64,000 bases of DNA from Talpa occidentalis (Eukaryota; Chordata; Mammalia; Eulipotyphla; Talpidae): NCBI RefSeq assembly GCF_014898055.3, contig NW_023605194.1:96665258-96729257 (forward strand), in the 5' to 3' direction. The translations under genes were made by a program, and so were the position numbers. Positions 24,274 through 37,120 of the stretch are shown piece after piece; position 1 is the stretch's first letter; every line of letters begins with the position of its first letter. The notes below the pieces were generated by a model. The model did not search any database, was not told where the DNA came from, and saw only the letters and a program-made list of their open reading frames with translations.

Positions 24274-27129
24274 GTAGCTTTTTCTGGCCCTTTAATTCGT
24301 CTACACCCCTCTTTTTTTGTCTCCCCCCTTTAACGCTGCTTCTCAGCACGCACTGAAGCTGCGCCAAGGTGGGTGTTCATTTTGGCATTTCTAAATTCTC
24401 GGGGCATTTACTATCAACCTTTTTAGTATTTGCAGGTTTTCTGCCATTTTTTTCCTGAGGAACGAAGCCTGGACCGCGTCGAGCTCATTGAGCGTGTAGG
24501 TGGCGAAGAGCGCAGAGATGAGGTGGACGCTAACCTGGGAGAAAACCGACTTGCGAAGGCGGCGCGCGCTCTGCAGGGGGAACTTTGGCTTTTGTTAACT
24601 GCCTGTCCCTTCAACAAACCGAATAGCTGCTTGGACACCAACTCAATCCCATTAAAAAGCCCCTTTTCCTCCTCTTGCACCTGTGTACCGCCCCACCTGA
24701 TGATTTTGGCAAACCCTGCAGGTGGCGGATTTTCTGGGAGCGGCTGCTGCGGCCAGCGCTGGGCGCCCGGAAAGCGGCTGAGTTATCCCAAGTCTCGAGG
24801 TCCGACCCGCTTTCTGGAGCAGACAAAAAACAGCTTTGTGACCCCCGCCCCCCAGCACACACACACTCTAGTAAATAGGTAACAGATGCCGCCAGGATCC
24901 TTGGGTCTCCTTTAGAAACACCCGGATACCTAAAAACAGGGCGGAGGCCGTATTGTATGTTGATAAGACAGTGCGGTTTGCAGAGATTTTGCACGAGATA
25001 ACGCGTCCCGCGGCTTGGTGGAGGGACTGTAGAGATTTACACAGGATACCTAAGATTTTTTTTCTAGGCAAGCATTTTAATTCTATTTGTGTAACCGCAT
25101 TTGAGGTGCAACTTAATGTTTTTGAAGTTATATAGGGCGACATTTAATCCTTACAAAACTCTGGGATTGGATAATGTTTACACCAATTTAAAGAAATTAT
25201 TGAAGTCACATTGGCTTACATTGTTGTTTCTGTTTGGGAAGCATGGGATCCACCTTAGGAGGCAACAAGGGGATTGTGGTAACAGCTTTTAACTGGAAAA
25301 GCCAGATTACTTTCACTGGGGTGCTGAAGGGTGAGGTCCTGGCAGCCAGATTGCTCCAGAAAGAGCTGTGCTCCTCTCACGACAGGAGGGAGAGTGAGGC
25401 TCAGCCTCTGGGTTCTTTCCAACTCAAAAGACCTGTGACTCAGAGACACCATCTTCTTCATGGAGGAGAGAAAGATCAGCAGTGAACTTTCATGGGATTT
25501 CTAAACAATTGCTATCATCTCAAAATAATGCAACTTTAGAAACATTAACTTTGCTAGTTGAAATACATCAAGACTAAAGAATCTCTTGGGTCCACCCATG
25601 CTCTATCATCATAGGATTTAAAAATCTAAGCCTTTAGACCCTCCTGGATTTTGATTGGCTCCGACAAAACATAGAGCTTTTATTCTGATGACTTCTTATA
25701 GCCCATATATTCTTGCTCATTCATGCATCATTGATTCAACAGTGGGAAAGTCTTCTCTGGGGAAAGGAGGGGTTGGGTAAGAGAACCTAGAGAAGCCATA
25801 TTTCGCCTGCTCCTAACTACCCATACATGGATGAACAGTGGCAGTATGGATTCTTTCTAAGACCTGCTCTATGTAAACCACATCGCTTCACACTTGCTGT
25901 GTGTGTGCATACACCACTCTCTTAGGTACTCATGAATTCATTTCCTTGGTGCCAGCACCCTTCTGTCCAAGTTTTAGGTGACCTCAGAGATCTTAAGTTC
26001 ATCAGCATTTCTGCCACCGCATCTCTCCATGGCACAGGCAGCAGAGGAGGCTGCCCAGAAAGGAGGGGGTGGCTGAGGGAGGATGCAAAGCCAGTGAAAT
26101 GCATGAAGAGAAGACACCTTTGGGCACCTGCTGCATTCATTGGGTAGCTGAAGACAGGTACACTGGGTTGGTGAACAGGGGAATGAGAGGCACAGGCCCT
26201 TGCCTTTGCTGAATCTGGAGAATAGGAGTGGAGAGAGGGACAGATCAACTCTCTTTATGAACATACCTCACTGGTCTTGGCATAGCCACCTCATTCCTCC
26301 TAAATCTTTGCTTTGAGGGGCTCCTGAACCCGGCCCATGACTGGGGTTTGGTGACGATGCCTTCGGTCCTCTTCTGCTAGGTGTCTGCCTCTCTTAAAAT
26401 ATTCTGTCCAGTCATGCACCTTTTAAAATCCTCCCCCCATATGGCATTTGTTCCTTGTGTCAAAACAAAGGTAAAATGAACAACTTTAGGAAATCTGTGG
26501 TGAGAGGGAATCTTGACTTTTCCTTCACCTTACCAGAAGTATTTCTGCATTCTCACTATTTGCAGTGGTGTTGCTACTTCTTTAGAAGAAGACTTCAGGA
26601 GAATTTTGCATCAATTCAAAACACACTCCTGGGAGATAAAAATTACTTAAAAACCAAATGCAGAAGTATGTTGATGAAACTCATTAATAGAATCTCTGCC
26701 ACTCTGCTTAATAATCCTAAATTCCCCTAAAGGATTATTTGAGGTAAATTTTGTTTAAAAGAAAATGATATTCACATTATCAATGAGCTCATGAAATAAG
26801 ACTCCTAGAACCACAGAGATGATTTTACTTCTCTGGTGTCAAGAGATACAGAAAGCTTCAGGTAGATAAGACCTAGTTACTTATTTTCTTATTATTCTAA
26901 AACCCTTTGGAACACTGGGAACTTGTGTTTGGAAAAGCTCAGCTTAGGTTCAAATTCTTTTGGAACAAGCCTCATGACAAGTATCAGCCTAGGGGTCAGG
27001 ACAGCAAAGTTCTGCCACCAGGGAGCTGGGAGAGTAGCCTTAGACCAGAACAAAGGGTGGGTTTCTGGTCACAAGCATGTAGACACATCATTGCCAGCAA
27101 AGCTGACATCAGTGCAAGGAGAGATCAAG
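24274..27129. other. NEFL upstream region without genes
   Basis: GC-moderate unique DNA to about 25050, then AT-rich. No young repeat and no coding region that I recognise. Conserved neuronal enhancers could sit here but cannot be told by eye. Confidence 0.5.
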
Positions 27130-27330
27130 AAATAAGTAAGTGGCAGACACCTACTATATGACAGATATTTGATATCTACTATCTAATAATTACACCCCCC
27201 GCCCCCAGGAGATGGTTATTGGTATTCAGAGCAAGCAGCTGAGGCCCAGCAAGTCTAAGCCATTTGCCAACTCACACAGCCCCACTTCTAACCTGAGCTG
27301 TATGAGCATCCAGTCTGAGTAATGCTGCAC
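27130..27330. mobile_element. MIR-like remnant
   Basis: Has the MIR-type layout: cacctactatatgacagata, then gctgaggcccagcaagtcta and ccatttgccaactcacacag. Highly diverged. Confidence 0.5.
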
Positions 27331-27728
27331 TTACTCGTTAAACAGGCCGCAGCCACTAGCGTTTGCTGCTTCTACGTGTCTCTGTGGAATTGGACAATTG
27401 CAGCCGCAGTCTGCAGTCAAGCACGCATGCAGTAGACCTCCTGTTTGGGGGACACTGATATAAACTGGTGTGTACCACAAGGAAATTGTTAATGAGCAAG
27501 TTTCATTGGACAGCTAGTGGTGGTAATGAACCGTAGGTCCCAAGGTGAAATTAAATGATGCTCCCCCTGGAACAGGGCACTTAGCCACTACTATGAAAAT
27601 CAGTTTACAAAACACCTTCTTCTGGAACTGATGAACTTTATCGAAACTTTTTTAACTTGCCACATCATGACGTCCATAATTTTTCTCATTTAAATGCCTT
27701 CAATTTCTGCCTTGTAAGAAGATTTTCT

Positions 27729-28000
27729 TTTTTTTTTTTTAAAGATTTATTTATTTATTTATACACGCACTGGGTACAGTCAGAACCGCAAAAGGGTGAG
27801 AGAATTCACCAGAGCCAGAGTGGGGAACAGAACAGGCAGACAGTCGAAGAAATACACTGCTGAAGGGAGCAGCAGGGGGCAAGAGAGGTCTGCGCGCCAT
27901 GTGGGACCCTCTCCGGCAATCGGAGATGGAACCGGTGCTGCAGAGGCTGTGGGCAGCTTCTCAGCCCAGTGCTCAACCACTGCGCCACCAGGGGAGGCCC
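27729..28000 (-). mobile_element. tRNA-derived SINE, type 1
   Basis: Full length on the minus strand with a slightly shortened centre. Perfect 16-bp duplication tgtaagaagattttct at 27713-27728 and 28001-28016. Confidence 0.93.
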
Positions 28001-28016
28001 TGTAAGAAGATTTTCT

Positions 28017-29336
28017 ATGAAAAAATAACCTTCAAATTTGGTGTAAAGAATAAAAGAAAAAATCCATCACTTGAACATCTCATTATTGAAGTTTATCATG
28101 CTTTCAAAAAATATTTACTTTCCTAAAAAGTAGCATGAGTAAAATCAATAGAAAATATAGCCTGGGAAAACCATAAATATATTTTCTCTTTGTTTCTTGT
28201 AACCAGTTTATTTCTTTATATATTATTTTCACATAGGAATCATATGTGAATCTCCCTATCTCTTGGGAAATATGTTTGAATGAAAACTTTGTTGCAATAC
28301 AAAATTTTCCCAGTTTTATAGCATCCTGTTGTGAAGTAATGCATCATAAAGTGTTGCTATGCGGCTATATAAAATTTAGATTGCAGCAGCAAGGAGAATA
28401 TCATTTGAATAGATTAAAGATGAAAAGCACATTTATATTCAGAACACATGCAGTATTAGAAGGGACAGGAACTTGCTGCTGTCCAAGCAGAAATAATGGT
28501 GATAGGCTCAGACCCCTAAATGCTTGCTCCCTGGAACTAGCCAACATAATGTATTTTCTCCCTTGAGGCCTGTTTCATGGTGACTTACCCTTAATCATGG
28601 TCACCAGATGCAGAGCTAAGAGGGTGTGCTGCTCACATAAGGGGTTTAATTTGCAGTCATTTCAGGCAGGTCACAGCCATATGGGTCAGAACTGTTGGTT
28701 CTGAACTGACCAACAGTGCTGACCCTGCTTGTTCAGTTGTGCCTTTCTGGCTAGGGAAATGCATGCCACTTCTGCAACATGGGTACTAACGAACCTCAAA
28801 GACGTTTCCTGCGGCACCTGGATTTCTCTGTTGACCTTTGCAGCGGTTTAATAAATCAATTCAAGGACTGTCAGGTTTATCGTTTGCAAAGATAGAGGAT
28901 AAGCATTTCCGTCTGCAAGAGACAAAGCCCCGAGGTTGGCTCTTTCATAGCCAGGCTGGAGCCTGGCCAGGGCAGCAGCTCACGCTCTCGCCAGCACTGC
29001 ACTACTGCAGGAATGCAGCAAATGCGGCTGCAGAGTTGCCAATGGGCGGATCCCGGACTCTTCCAGTAAAGCAGGCAGGCTTCTGACACCAGGACACATA
29101 ACGTTGGTGCTTGGTAAGTTGAACATATAAAAGACTGCAATAGAAAAGTGAAACTTGATTGTGTCTAAATGGCTTATGGATTGATAAAATATCTCATATG
29201 TTCATTCATTGAATCACCAGTGTCAAGGGCACACTTTTAATGTGCACAGTTCTGAAAGTTCCACAGGGGTGAGGATGAGAGGGTTTACGGAGATCTGTAG
29301 CGCTGTCCCTGTCTCCAAGGGGCTTGAAAAATATCT
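28017..29336. other. Intergenic DNA without recognisable features
   Basis: Unique AT-rich sequence; nothing identified. Confidence 0.5.
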
Positions 29337-29770
29337 GAGAACAATCAAAAGACCAGCTACTGATACACACAGCATGGACGAATCTCAAAAATGGTGTAAT
29401 GACACTGAGTGAAAGACATGTTAGATAAAGGATACAGACAGTGTAATCCCATTTATATGAAATGCTAGCGCAGGCAAACTATACTAGAAAGAAAAAAAAA
29501 TCAGAACAGTTATTGCCTCAGGGAATGTGAGACTGGGAATGACTGAGTGGATACACAAGGAAACTTTCTGGGATGATGGTATTGTTCTAGACCTTGAGAA
29601 ATTTGGTTTGTGCCAGTGTATCCATTTATCAAATCTCAGAATGTGACAGGATATGTGTATTTCATTGAATATAAATTTTCTATCAGGAGGGAAAATTATA
29701 AACCATATATATTTATAAACATGAATATTTATAAAAATGCAATGTGATGATAAATTACATAAATACAAAA
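29337..29770 (+). mobile_element. Old L1 3'-UTR fragment, sense
   Basis: Follows the L1M-type 3' UTR order: gcatggacgaatctcaaaaa, gtaatcccatttatatgaaa, aaatcagaacagttattgcc, actttctgggatgatggtat. Diverged but the order is convincing. Confidence 0.75.
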
Positions 29771-31511
29771 GTGTGGCAAATCATTTAAAATTAAGTAGAT
29801 AAAACCAATACACGTGAAATTTTGTAGAACTATGCAAGAGTTAAATAATAAAGTCAGAACCCAAGGAGTTACCGCAAAGAAGAGAAGAATGCTACAAGCA
29901 ATAGTGGATGTTTTTAGAGAAGGGAGAGGTCAGTGTGGACTTGAATTGACGTTTCTGTGGCTGGCTACCGTGCCAGATGCTGTGTGCAGATATCATATTT
30001 AATCCTTACTTTGCAAAGTAGGTAATCTTGTCATTGTTCTAAAGATGAGTAGCTATAGCACTTCTGTTAATTCATCCCAATATTGCATTAAATATTTTAG
30101 CACTATCACTGTAATTTTTTTAACAGAAAATGAGATTTTCATTTATTGTCTTTAAACTTAAGCTTTAATATAAGGTAATCACTTCTGGCCTGTTATTCAA
30201 ATCTGCTATAACAGTTTTAAAACCTCCCAACATTATGTAATAAATCAAAGTCCCATTTTCCAAATAACACCATTAGATAGATATGTTTTATGCTATTCTT
30301 CATGGATTATTGGGATTGGAAAGGAGTTTAAATGTTTTTGGTATAAATGCTCTGAGAGTTTCTTCATCTTCGGCAGGTCTTAGCCTTTGTTCTGGTTATG
30401 GCTTTTATAACATGGATTTTTAACTCTTCTTACTCTCCCTCCACAATGTAAGCCTGAGACATTGCTTTTAAACAGAGCATAATTCCTAGGGGAAGCAGAG
30501 ATCGTAGCACCCAGAAATGAGCCTTGGTTTTTCACTTTCTGTTTCTCATTACACTTACATTTTTTCATATGATTCTTATGGAATTATTCCATAACTGATA
30601 GGATAGTAGTGAAATTTACACAGAGATGAAGTTTCTGACACATTTCCGCATGATGGAATTGCTATTGGATCCCTTCAGCAATCCTACAAAGCAGAACCAG
30701 ATCTGCAGGTCAGGTTGCCCAGAGGTCTGCAGATATATTTATCCCCAACTCTGTCTACCATAACAATGGAACCAAGGCTGAAACCCAGAGTTCCTGTCAT
30801 CACGTTCGCTAGGAATTTTCTCTTTAAATACTACCATTTTATATGTACCAAGCTGTCTTTTTTCCATATTCTTTCTTGATACCAGAAAGGAAAAGAAACC
30901 CAGGTTGCTTCCCACTTTCAGATTGCATGACTGATGTGTAACTAATCGAATTGAGTTTCATATCCTTAGACCTGATCACTGTTAAAATGTCACTATTAAT
31001 GAAAGAGGTAAGGGTTAAAGTCCTGATATTGGTATTTTATAACTAAGAATGAATATAAAGCAGATGTGGGGGGCAGTGAGATGTCTTTCGGACCTTGAGC
31101 AGTAAACAGAGGGTAGGAAGAGAAAACAGACAATAAGTGCCACTGGAATGAGGTGGTGGATGGTCAGAGTTCACTGTGCCTAGAGCAAACGACTTGACTT
31201 CCCTGGCATGATTTGACTGGACTACAATCCGTGTCACTCACAACCAATTAATTCTAGATGGTCAGGATGAAATGAAATCACAGGAGAATCCCAAGGCTTT
31301 ATTTTGGGGTGTCTCTCCAAACTGAACTTTGGCCAAAGGAATTCTGTGAATTGATAGGCATTGCTCTGAGCTTCTCAGTTCTTACATACACCAGGAAGGT
31401 GCTAAATGGAGTAGGAAATAGAAAGAGATAGAAAAAGAAATAGAAAGAGGAGAAGCAAAATGGATGTATCACCCACATACCAGGTAACCAAACCTGAGGA
31501 GGATTGATGGG
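29771..31511. other. Intergenic DNA with faint MIR-like pieces
   Basis: About 29930-30060 and 30670-30820 have MIR-like wording (gtgccagatgctgtgtgcag) but are very diverged. No gene recognised. Confidence 0.4.
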
Positions 31512-31530
31512 AAATAAAATCATAATCTTG

Positions 31531-31639
31531 GGGCCTCCCCTGGTGGCACAGCAGTTGAGTGCTGGGCTGCAAAGCTGCCCGCAGCCTCTGCAGTGCCAGT
31601 TGTTCCCCGGCTTCCGGTGAGGGTCCCACAAAAATAAAT
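31531..31639 (+). mobile_element. Very short type 1 SINE (head plus tail only)
   Basis: Only 109 bp: the tRNA-like head and the GTGAGGGTCCCACA segment, then directly the AAATAAATAAA tail; the roughly 150-bp body is absent. It has a 19-bp duplication aaataaaatcataatcttg at 31512-31530 and 31640-31658, so it was inserted as such. Confidence 0.92.
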
Positions 31640-31739
31640 AAATAAAATCATAATCTTGTAATTTAAGAAGGCATTTATTAAACATAAGTATTACAATAAC
31701 ATTAATAATAAATTTGTGTTACTGTGCAAAGTCATTTAC

Positions 31740-31990
31740 TTGAGTAATTTCACTCAATCGTCATAAAATCCCAGGGAATCGGGTATTAAAGTCATCATCA
31801 TTTCAAAAACATAGAAACTAAGGCTTAGGCTAAAACCTAAACTGGTATGCCTGAAGAACTCAGCTGTATTGTATCACTTAATTCTCACAGTACATTAAGG
31901 AGATGAATATTATTTTTATTCTATAAGGAGGAAAATGAGGTTCAAAGAGTTTAAGTGTATTGGTCAAGGTCATCCAGCTGGGACAAGGTC
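31740..31990. mobile_element. MIR-like remnant
   Basis: Contains tgagtaatttcactcaatcg, ctcacagtacattaaggaga and tggtcaaggtcatccagctg, the usual MIR core phrases. Possibly two pieces. Confidence 0.5.
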
Positions 31991-32664
31991 TGTCTGGATT
32001 CTCACACATCCTGCTATGACCAAAGTGAAAGAATGTTTTTGAGGGCTATTATGAAAATAAGATCTTTCACTCTTGTTTCACCTACAAAGTTTAAATTTTT
32101 ATGGTGCAGTAATCAGTGCTCAAGTCACATGCAACTAAAGTAATACATGGAATGGTCACTATGTAGAGCATCACAGACACAAACCAAATATGTCAACACT
32201 CTGCTTTATTAGCAGACTCCAAACAGACAGCCATCACTGTAATAATTTATAAGAACCGAATTGCATTAGAGCCTCTCTCTCCAGATACAGAATTGAAGAC
32301 TTATTGCTAACTAGCAATTCCTTTTATTTATATTATCTGGAAGAGAAAAAAGCACATTAAATAAAGATTGCACCTTTTAGTCTTACTTTATCCTACAAAT
32401 TTAATAAGCCACACTACCAAATCACATTAGTATAGCAGATGTACTTTTGAGAAGGTCTGAGATATTTCAATTTGCAAAGTGTCTTTCTTATGCCAAAAAA
32501 GTTTTGGCCCACTGCATTGATTAACTACTTACTTATGAAGTTATCCAAATAAAGCTTTCTTCCAAATTAGTTCCCAAATTTAGAAAAATTACTTAAGATG
32601 CACAGTTTTTTCCTGAGCCCTTTAAATGTACAGATGGGTGGAAGACTTTGCTTCATATAAAATT
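31991..32664. other. Intergenic DNA without recognisable features
   Basis: Unique AT-rich sequence. Confidence 0.5.
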
Positions 32665-32672
32665 CTGAGCTG

Positions 32673-32945
32673 GGGCCTCTCCAGTGGCACAAGGGGTTAA
32701 GATGCAACTTATGAAGCTCACCACAGCCACTACAGCACAAGTTCCATTCCCCGCCAGGGAGCTACCCACATGGCACAGCAGACCTCTCCTGACTTGCCCG
32801 CTGCTCCCCTCAGCAGTGTATTTCAGTCCATCTGCCTGTTCTGCTCCCCGTTCTGTCTCTGGTGAATCCTCTCACCCAAAAAAAATCTCTGGCCTATACC
32901 CCGATTCTTGTATGTATAAATAAATAAATCTTAAAAAAAAAAAAA
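32673..32945 (+). mobile_element. tRNA-derived SINE, type 2
   Basis: Full length, with an AAAAAAA interruption after CTCTCACCC. Flanking ctgagctg at 32665-32672 and 32948-32955. Confidence 0.9.
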
Positions 32946-33314
32946 TACTGAGCTGTCCAAAGAAGAAAGAGACTGCACCAGGTCCAAAGCAATAGCAGTT
33001 CAGAAGGGATCACTCAACCTCTGAGCTGACCTCAAACCTGCTCAGGATGTTAGGTCAATCTAATAGTCTCTGAATTAAAAGCATTAAGAAGATGAAATGC
33101 ATTTGATAACCCAGGACCAAAGAACACATGATCGTGAATGAGGGTTCAAAATGTAAAGCAAGTGAAACTTGCTAATACGCTAGTTCAGATATGAGCCAAA
33201 GAGAATCTGAGCCTGACCCAGTAGAATGGACCTCTGAGGGAAGAAAGTGGAAGTTACTAATTGAACTTTTGGGGAACATATATATTTGCTTATTTCCATT
33301 AAACTTATTCTCCT

Positions 33315-33617
33315 TGGGCCTCCCTGGTGGCGCAGCGGTTGAGCGCTGGGTTGCGAAGCTGCCCGAAGCCTCCGCGGCGCCGGTTCGATCCCCGGCTGCT
33401 CCCCAGCCACCGGAGGAGGGTCCCACATGGCGCGCAGACCTCTCCTGCCGCCCACTGCTCCCCTCAGCAGTGTACTTCGGTCCTTCTGCCTGCTCTGCTC
33501 CCCTCTCTGGCTCTGGTGAATTCTCTCACCCTCTCGCGCTTCTGACTGTACCCAGTGCTTGTATAAATAAATAAATAAAAAATAAATCTAAAAAAAAAAA
33601 TAAATAAATAAATAAAT
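33315..33617 (+). mobile_element. tRNA-derived SINE, type 1, best-preserved copy
   Basis: Good reference copy: A box TGGCGCAGCGG and B box GGTTCGATCCC intact, body complete, tail AAATAAATAAATAAA interrupted by TCTAAAAAA. Duplication aaacttattctcct at 33301-33314 and 33618-33631. Confidence 0.94.
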
Positions 33618-33631
33618 AAACTTATTCTCCT

Positions 33632-35545
33632 ACAGAATAAAACTAATAATAAACTATTGAATGACTGTCAACGTTTTTATCAGTAGAACAGCTTCCCTTT
33701 CACCTAACAGAATAGAATTCACTTTCTCTCATCTAATCTTTTCATTGCATGTGTTGATTATGAAAGAAAGGAGAAAAAACAGATGCTTCTTTTATTCTCA
33801 CTTCAGTATTGAGTGTTGGAACAAAGCAGGTATTAGATCAATTTACATTTTTATCTTAGAATCAATTTTGAACTCAATGCTCAGGGGACTGTGGAGCAGA
33901 CAACTGGCTTCTCCAGTAGATTGTGGAGCCTGGGGTTAGAAGGAGGACATGGGTACAATTTCTAGGAATTACTATGGTAACCATCCTACGAGTAAGGGGA
34001 GTCTGCTCTTACTTTACAAAAGGGAAAAAAAATCTAAGTGAACTAAACGCAGCAAGTATCGTCTTTTCCAGAAAACTGAATGTTCTGGATGTGATGTTTT
34101 CTATAGATAATTGTTAGAGTTCCTGTAGTTTTGGGAAACACAAAAGAGTGGGGAAAGTATAAGGTCTGAGGCTGAGATGTCTGATCCTGGGCTACTGAGC
34201 CTCTTCATACTAGGTCACATGTTTCCCTGGGGATTGGAGGATTTTCCAAGGGGTTCACAGACATAGGAATCTGTTTCAGATCCCCAATGGTCATGTGCAG
34301 TCTTTTGTAAAATCTGTCTGCTTGTGAACTTGTGCTAATTTTCTTTTCCTGTCTTCACCATAAATTGAATGAACTAAATCTACAGCAACAAGGTTTTTGG
34401 GGAAAAATGTATATAAATCACATAGGAAAATAAAGTAATTAGATTTTTAATATACTGATAAAGATGTGTAGAAATTGAATATATTCTTATTTGAAACTGT
34501 CCTATGTATAATGAGTTTAAATAAGGTGCCTCTAAATAAAAAGTAAACAGATAAAATTAGTAGTTATTGGATAAGACTTAGAAAAACCTCTTTTGGTCTA
34601 CTTCCCATAAGTGAGTAAGTTATTTTAATCATCCAGAAATTTATCTTTTTGCAAGCCAGGTGTTTTCCAATTTTTTGCTTTTAACAAAATTTAAGAAGTT
34701 AAATAATTAGCTGTTGGATCATTAAGACTTTTTTTATAAGACAGGTCAATATAGCTTTTGGGTTTAAAATCTGGAAAGATTTCAGATATTGAGTGACATT
34801 GCCTAAACAATATAAAATTTAACGTAAAAGCTGCTATCCTTGCATACTTAAATACTTAGTACTTAAATATTTATATACTTGCATACTTAGATAAACAAGC
34901 TTCTCAGCAATTTCATATTTTCATGTATATGATTTTTTAACATGTAATAAAGTTGCTTTATTATTCATTTCAGGAATCAGTACTATTCATTCATGAATCC
35001 CTGGATTAATTTAGAAAGTTTATGCATTGTTTTGAAAATTACTTATTAAAATGTGTAAGATAGCTTTGTTTTGAACAATAGTACACTAATAGTACTTGTA
35101 ATCATAACCCAATCTAGAAAACTTTGCAATACATAGATGCTTATAAATGCACGGAATGAACTAATTTATATCCTAATACCTATTTTTATAACAAAGAAGA
35201 ATAATAGAATTATAATATTGACACATATAGTATATAAATTAGGAATAAAGCAATGCAGGAAAGAATAATGAAAATAGAAGTTCAAGAAAAAAAGAGATTG
35301 TAAAATTGGTGATAGGGAAAGAGCTTTTTCATGCTGTTTTGAAATGAATGATGATGGCTAGCATTCACATCCCAGTTCCACAACTTGCTAATGGGGGAGG
35401 GTAGCACAAACAAATAACTGCTGAATTTTTAATTTTCTTATCTGTAAATGGGGTCAAGTGTGCCTACAAATATGTTGGGAGGGTTAAAGAATATAATGCA
35501 AACTATGTTATATTACTAATAAAAGGTATGTAATATTTGATAGTT
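33632..35545. other. Intergenic DNA without recognisable features
   Basis: Very AT-rich. A faint MIR-like piece may lie at 35400-35530. Confidence 0.45.
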
Positions 35546-35557
35546 TCTGTTTGTTTT

Positions 35558-35844
35558 TTTAATTTTATTTTAATTATTTTAAAAGATATGTTTATTCATG
35601 CATATAAGAACCGGGGTACAGGCCAGATGCACGGGAGGGTGAGAGGATTCACCAGAGACAGAGTGGGGAGCAGAACAGGCAGATCTACTGAAATACACTG
35701 CTGAGGAGAGCAGCGGGCGAGTCAGGAGAGGTCTGCTGTGCCATGTGGGTTTCTCCCTGGCCAGCCGAGTATTGAACTCGTGCTGCAGAGGCTGTGAACT
35801 GCTTCACAGAGCTGTGCTCAGCCACTTGCACCACCAGGGGAGGC
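35558..35844 (-). mobile_element. tRNA-derived SINE, type 2
   Basis: Full length on the minus strand; more diverged than other copies. Duplication tctgtttgtttt at 35546-35557 and 35845-35856. Confidence 0.88.
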
Positions 35845-36521
35845 TCTGTTTGTTTTATTTTGACTTGATCTTGAGTCTCAAAAAACTCATTAGGTATAAA
35901 TGACTTTATATTTCAATTTCTTTGTAGTTAAGGATATATTATTGTTCATTTTGTGTAGTACCTATCGTTTTGCTTTTGTTTTGGTTATAAGAAATCAACA
36001 CTAGTTTCCAAACTATAAACTTGCCTATTAACATCTAAAAGGAACTGAGATTTATGTTTACATGATACTTTTTTCTTCCAAACTGAACTGCTCACATGTC
36101 CCCATCTCCCCTTAGTAACTTAGGTTTTCCTGGAGCTCTATAGATGTATAGGGCAGGCATTAACCTGAGGACCTGAAGGTTCAGGACAACAAAAAATGAA
36201 GGGTAAGAGCCATTTCATGGTTGAATTATTTTTTTCAGTCCACTGGTTGCTGAAAAAAGCAGGGGAAAAAGTCCAAAAGGCAGGCTCATTAAATGAACTG
36301 AGATAAATTTAATTCAGAATACTTAAGTATAGTTAGCTTATTGCAAGCCACATGCTGATAAGTAAAAGACCTTAGCTTCTGGGAAAACCTCAATAAGATT
36401 TTTATGAATCAAAAGACCAGATTCTGTTAAGCCCACAGAATCATCCAAATAACATGCACAGGGTGCTGAGTGATGATTCAAGTGGGGCTTTGGAAGCACT
36501 AGACAGAAAAGCCTTGACTTG

Positions 36522-37105
36522 GGCCTCCCCAGTGGCGCAGCAGGTTGAGTGCTGTGCTGGGAAGCTGACGGCATCCTCTGTGGTGCAGGTCCAATTCCCG
36601 GCCAGGGAGATTCCCGCATGGTGCAGCAGACCTCTCCTGTCTCGCCCACTGCTCCCCTCAGCAGTGTGTTTCAGTCAGTCCAACTGTTCTGTTCCCCACT
36701 CCGTCTGGTGAATCCTCTCACAGTCCTGCGCCTCTGACCTGTACCCCAGTTCTTGTATAAATAAATAAATTTTTTTTCTTGTTTTAAATCCTTTTAATAG
36801 AGGCATGCTTTATTTATTTATTTGTTTTGTTTATACAAGCACTGGGTACAGTCAGAAGCGCAGGAGGGTGAGAGAATTCACCAGAGCCAGAGCAGGGAGC
36901 AGAGCAGGCAGAAGGACCGAAGTACACTGCTGAGGGGAGCAGCGGGTGGCAGGAGAGGTCTGTGGCCATGTGGGACCCTCCTCCTGTGGCCGGGGAGCAG
37001 CTGGGGATCGAACCGGCGTCGCAGAGGCCGCAGGCAGCTTCGCAACCCAGCGCTCAACCGCTGCGCCACCGGAGAGGCCCTATAAATAAATAAATCTTAA
37101 AAAAA
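36522..37105 (+). mobile_element. tRNA-derived SINE (type 2-like) split by a nested SINE
   Basis: The outer element runs from 36522 to about 36770 and resumes at 37081 with TATAAATAAATAAATCTT plus A11. The outer duplication aaaagccttgacttg is at 36507-36521 and 37106-37120. The inner SINE occupies 36771-37080. Confidence 0.9.
36771..37080 (-). mobile_element. Nested type 1 SINE with an extra 3' segment
   Basis: Minus-strand type 1 copy inside the tail of the outer SINE; duplication tataaataaataaat at 36756-36770 and 37081-37095. Past its A-rich tail it has about 30 bp (gcatgcctctattaaaagga, read on minus) and a second A run, the shape of a 3' transduction. Confidence 0.88.
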
Positions 37106-37120
37106 AAAAGCCTTGACTTG

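Noticed and set aside
33191..33574. 127-codon frame ending in a SINE, and similar frames at 7899, 24037, 36822 and 42778
   Set aside because: The proteins (MAQRLSAGLRSCPQPLQRRF and variants) are translations of the tRNA SINE in either orientation.
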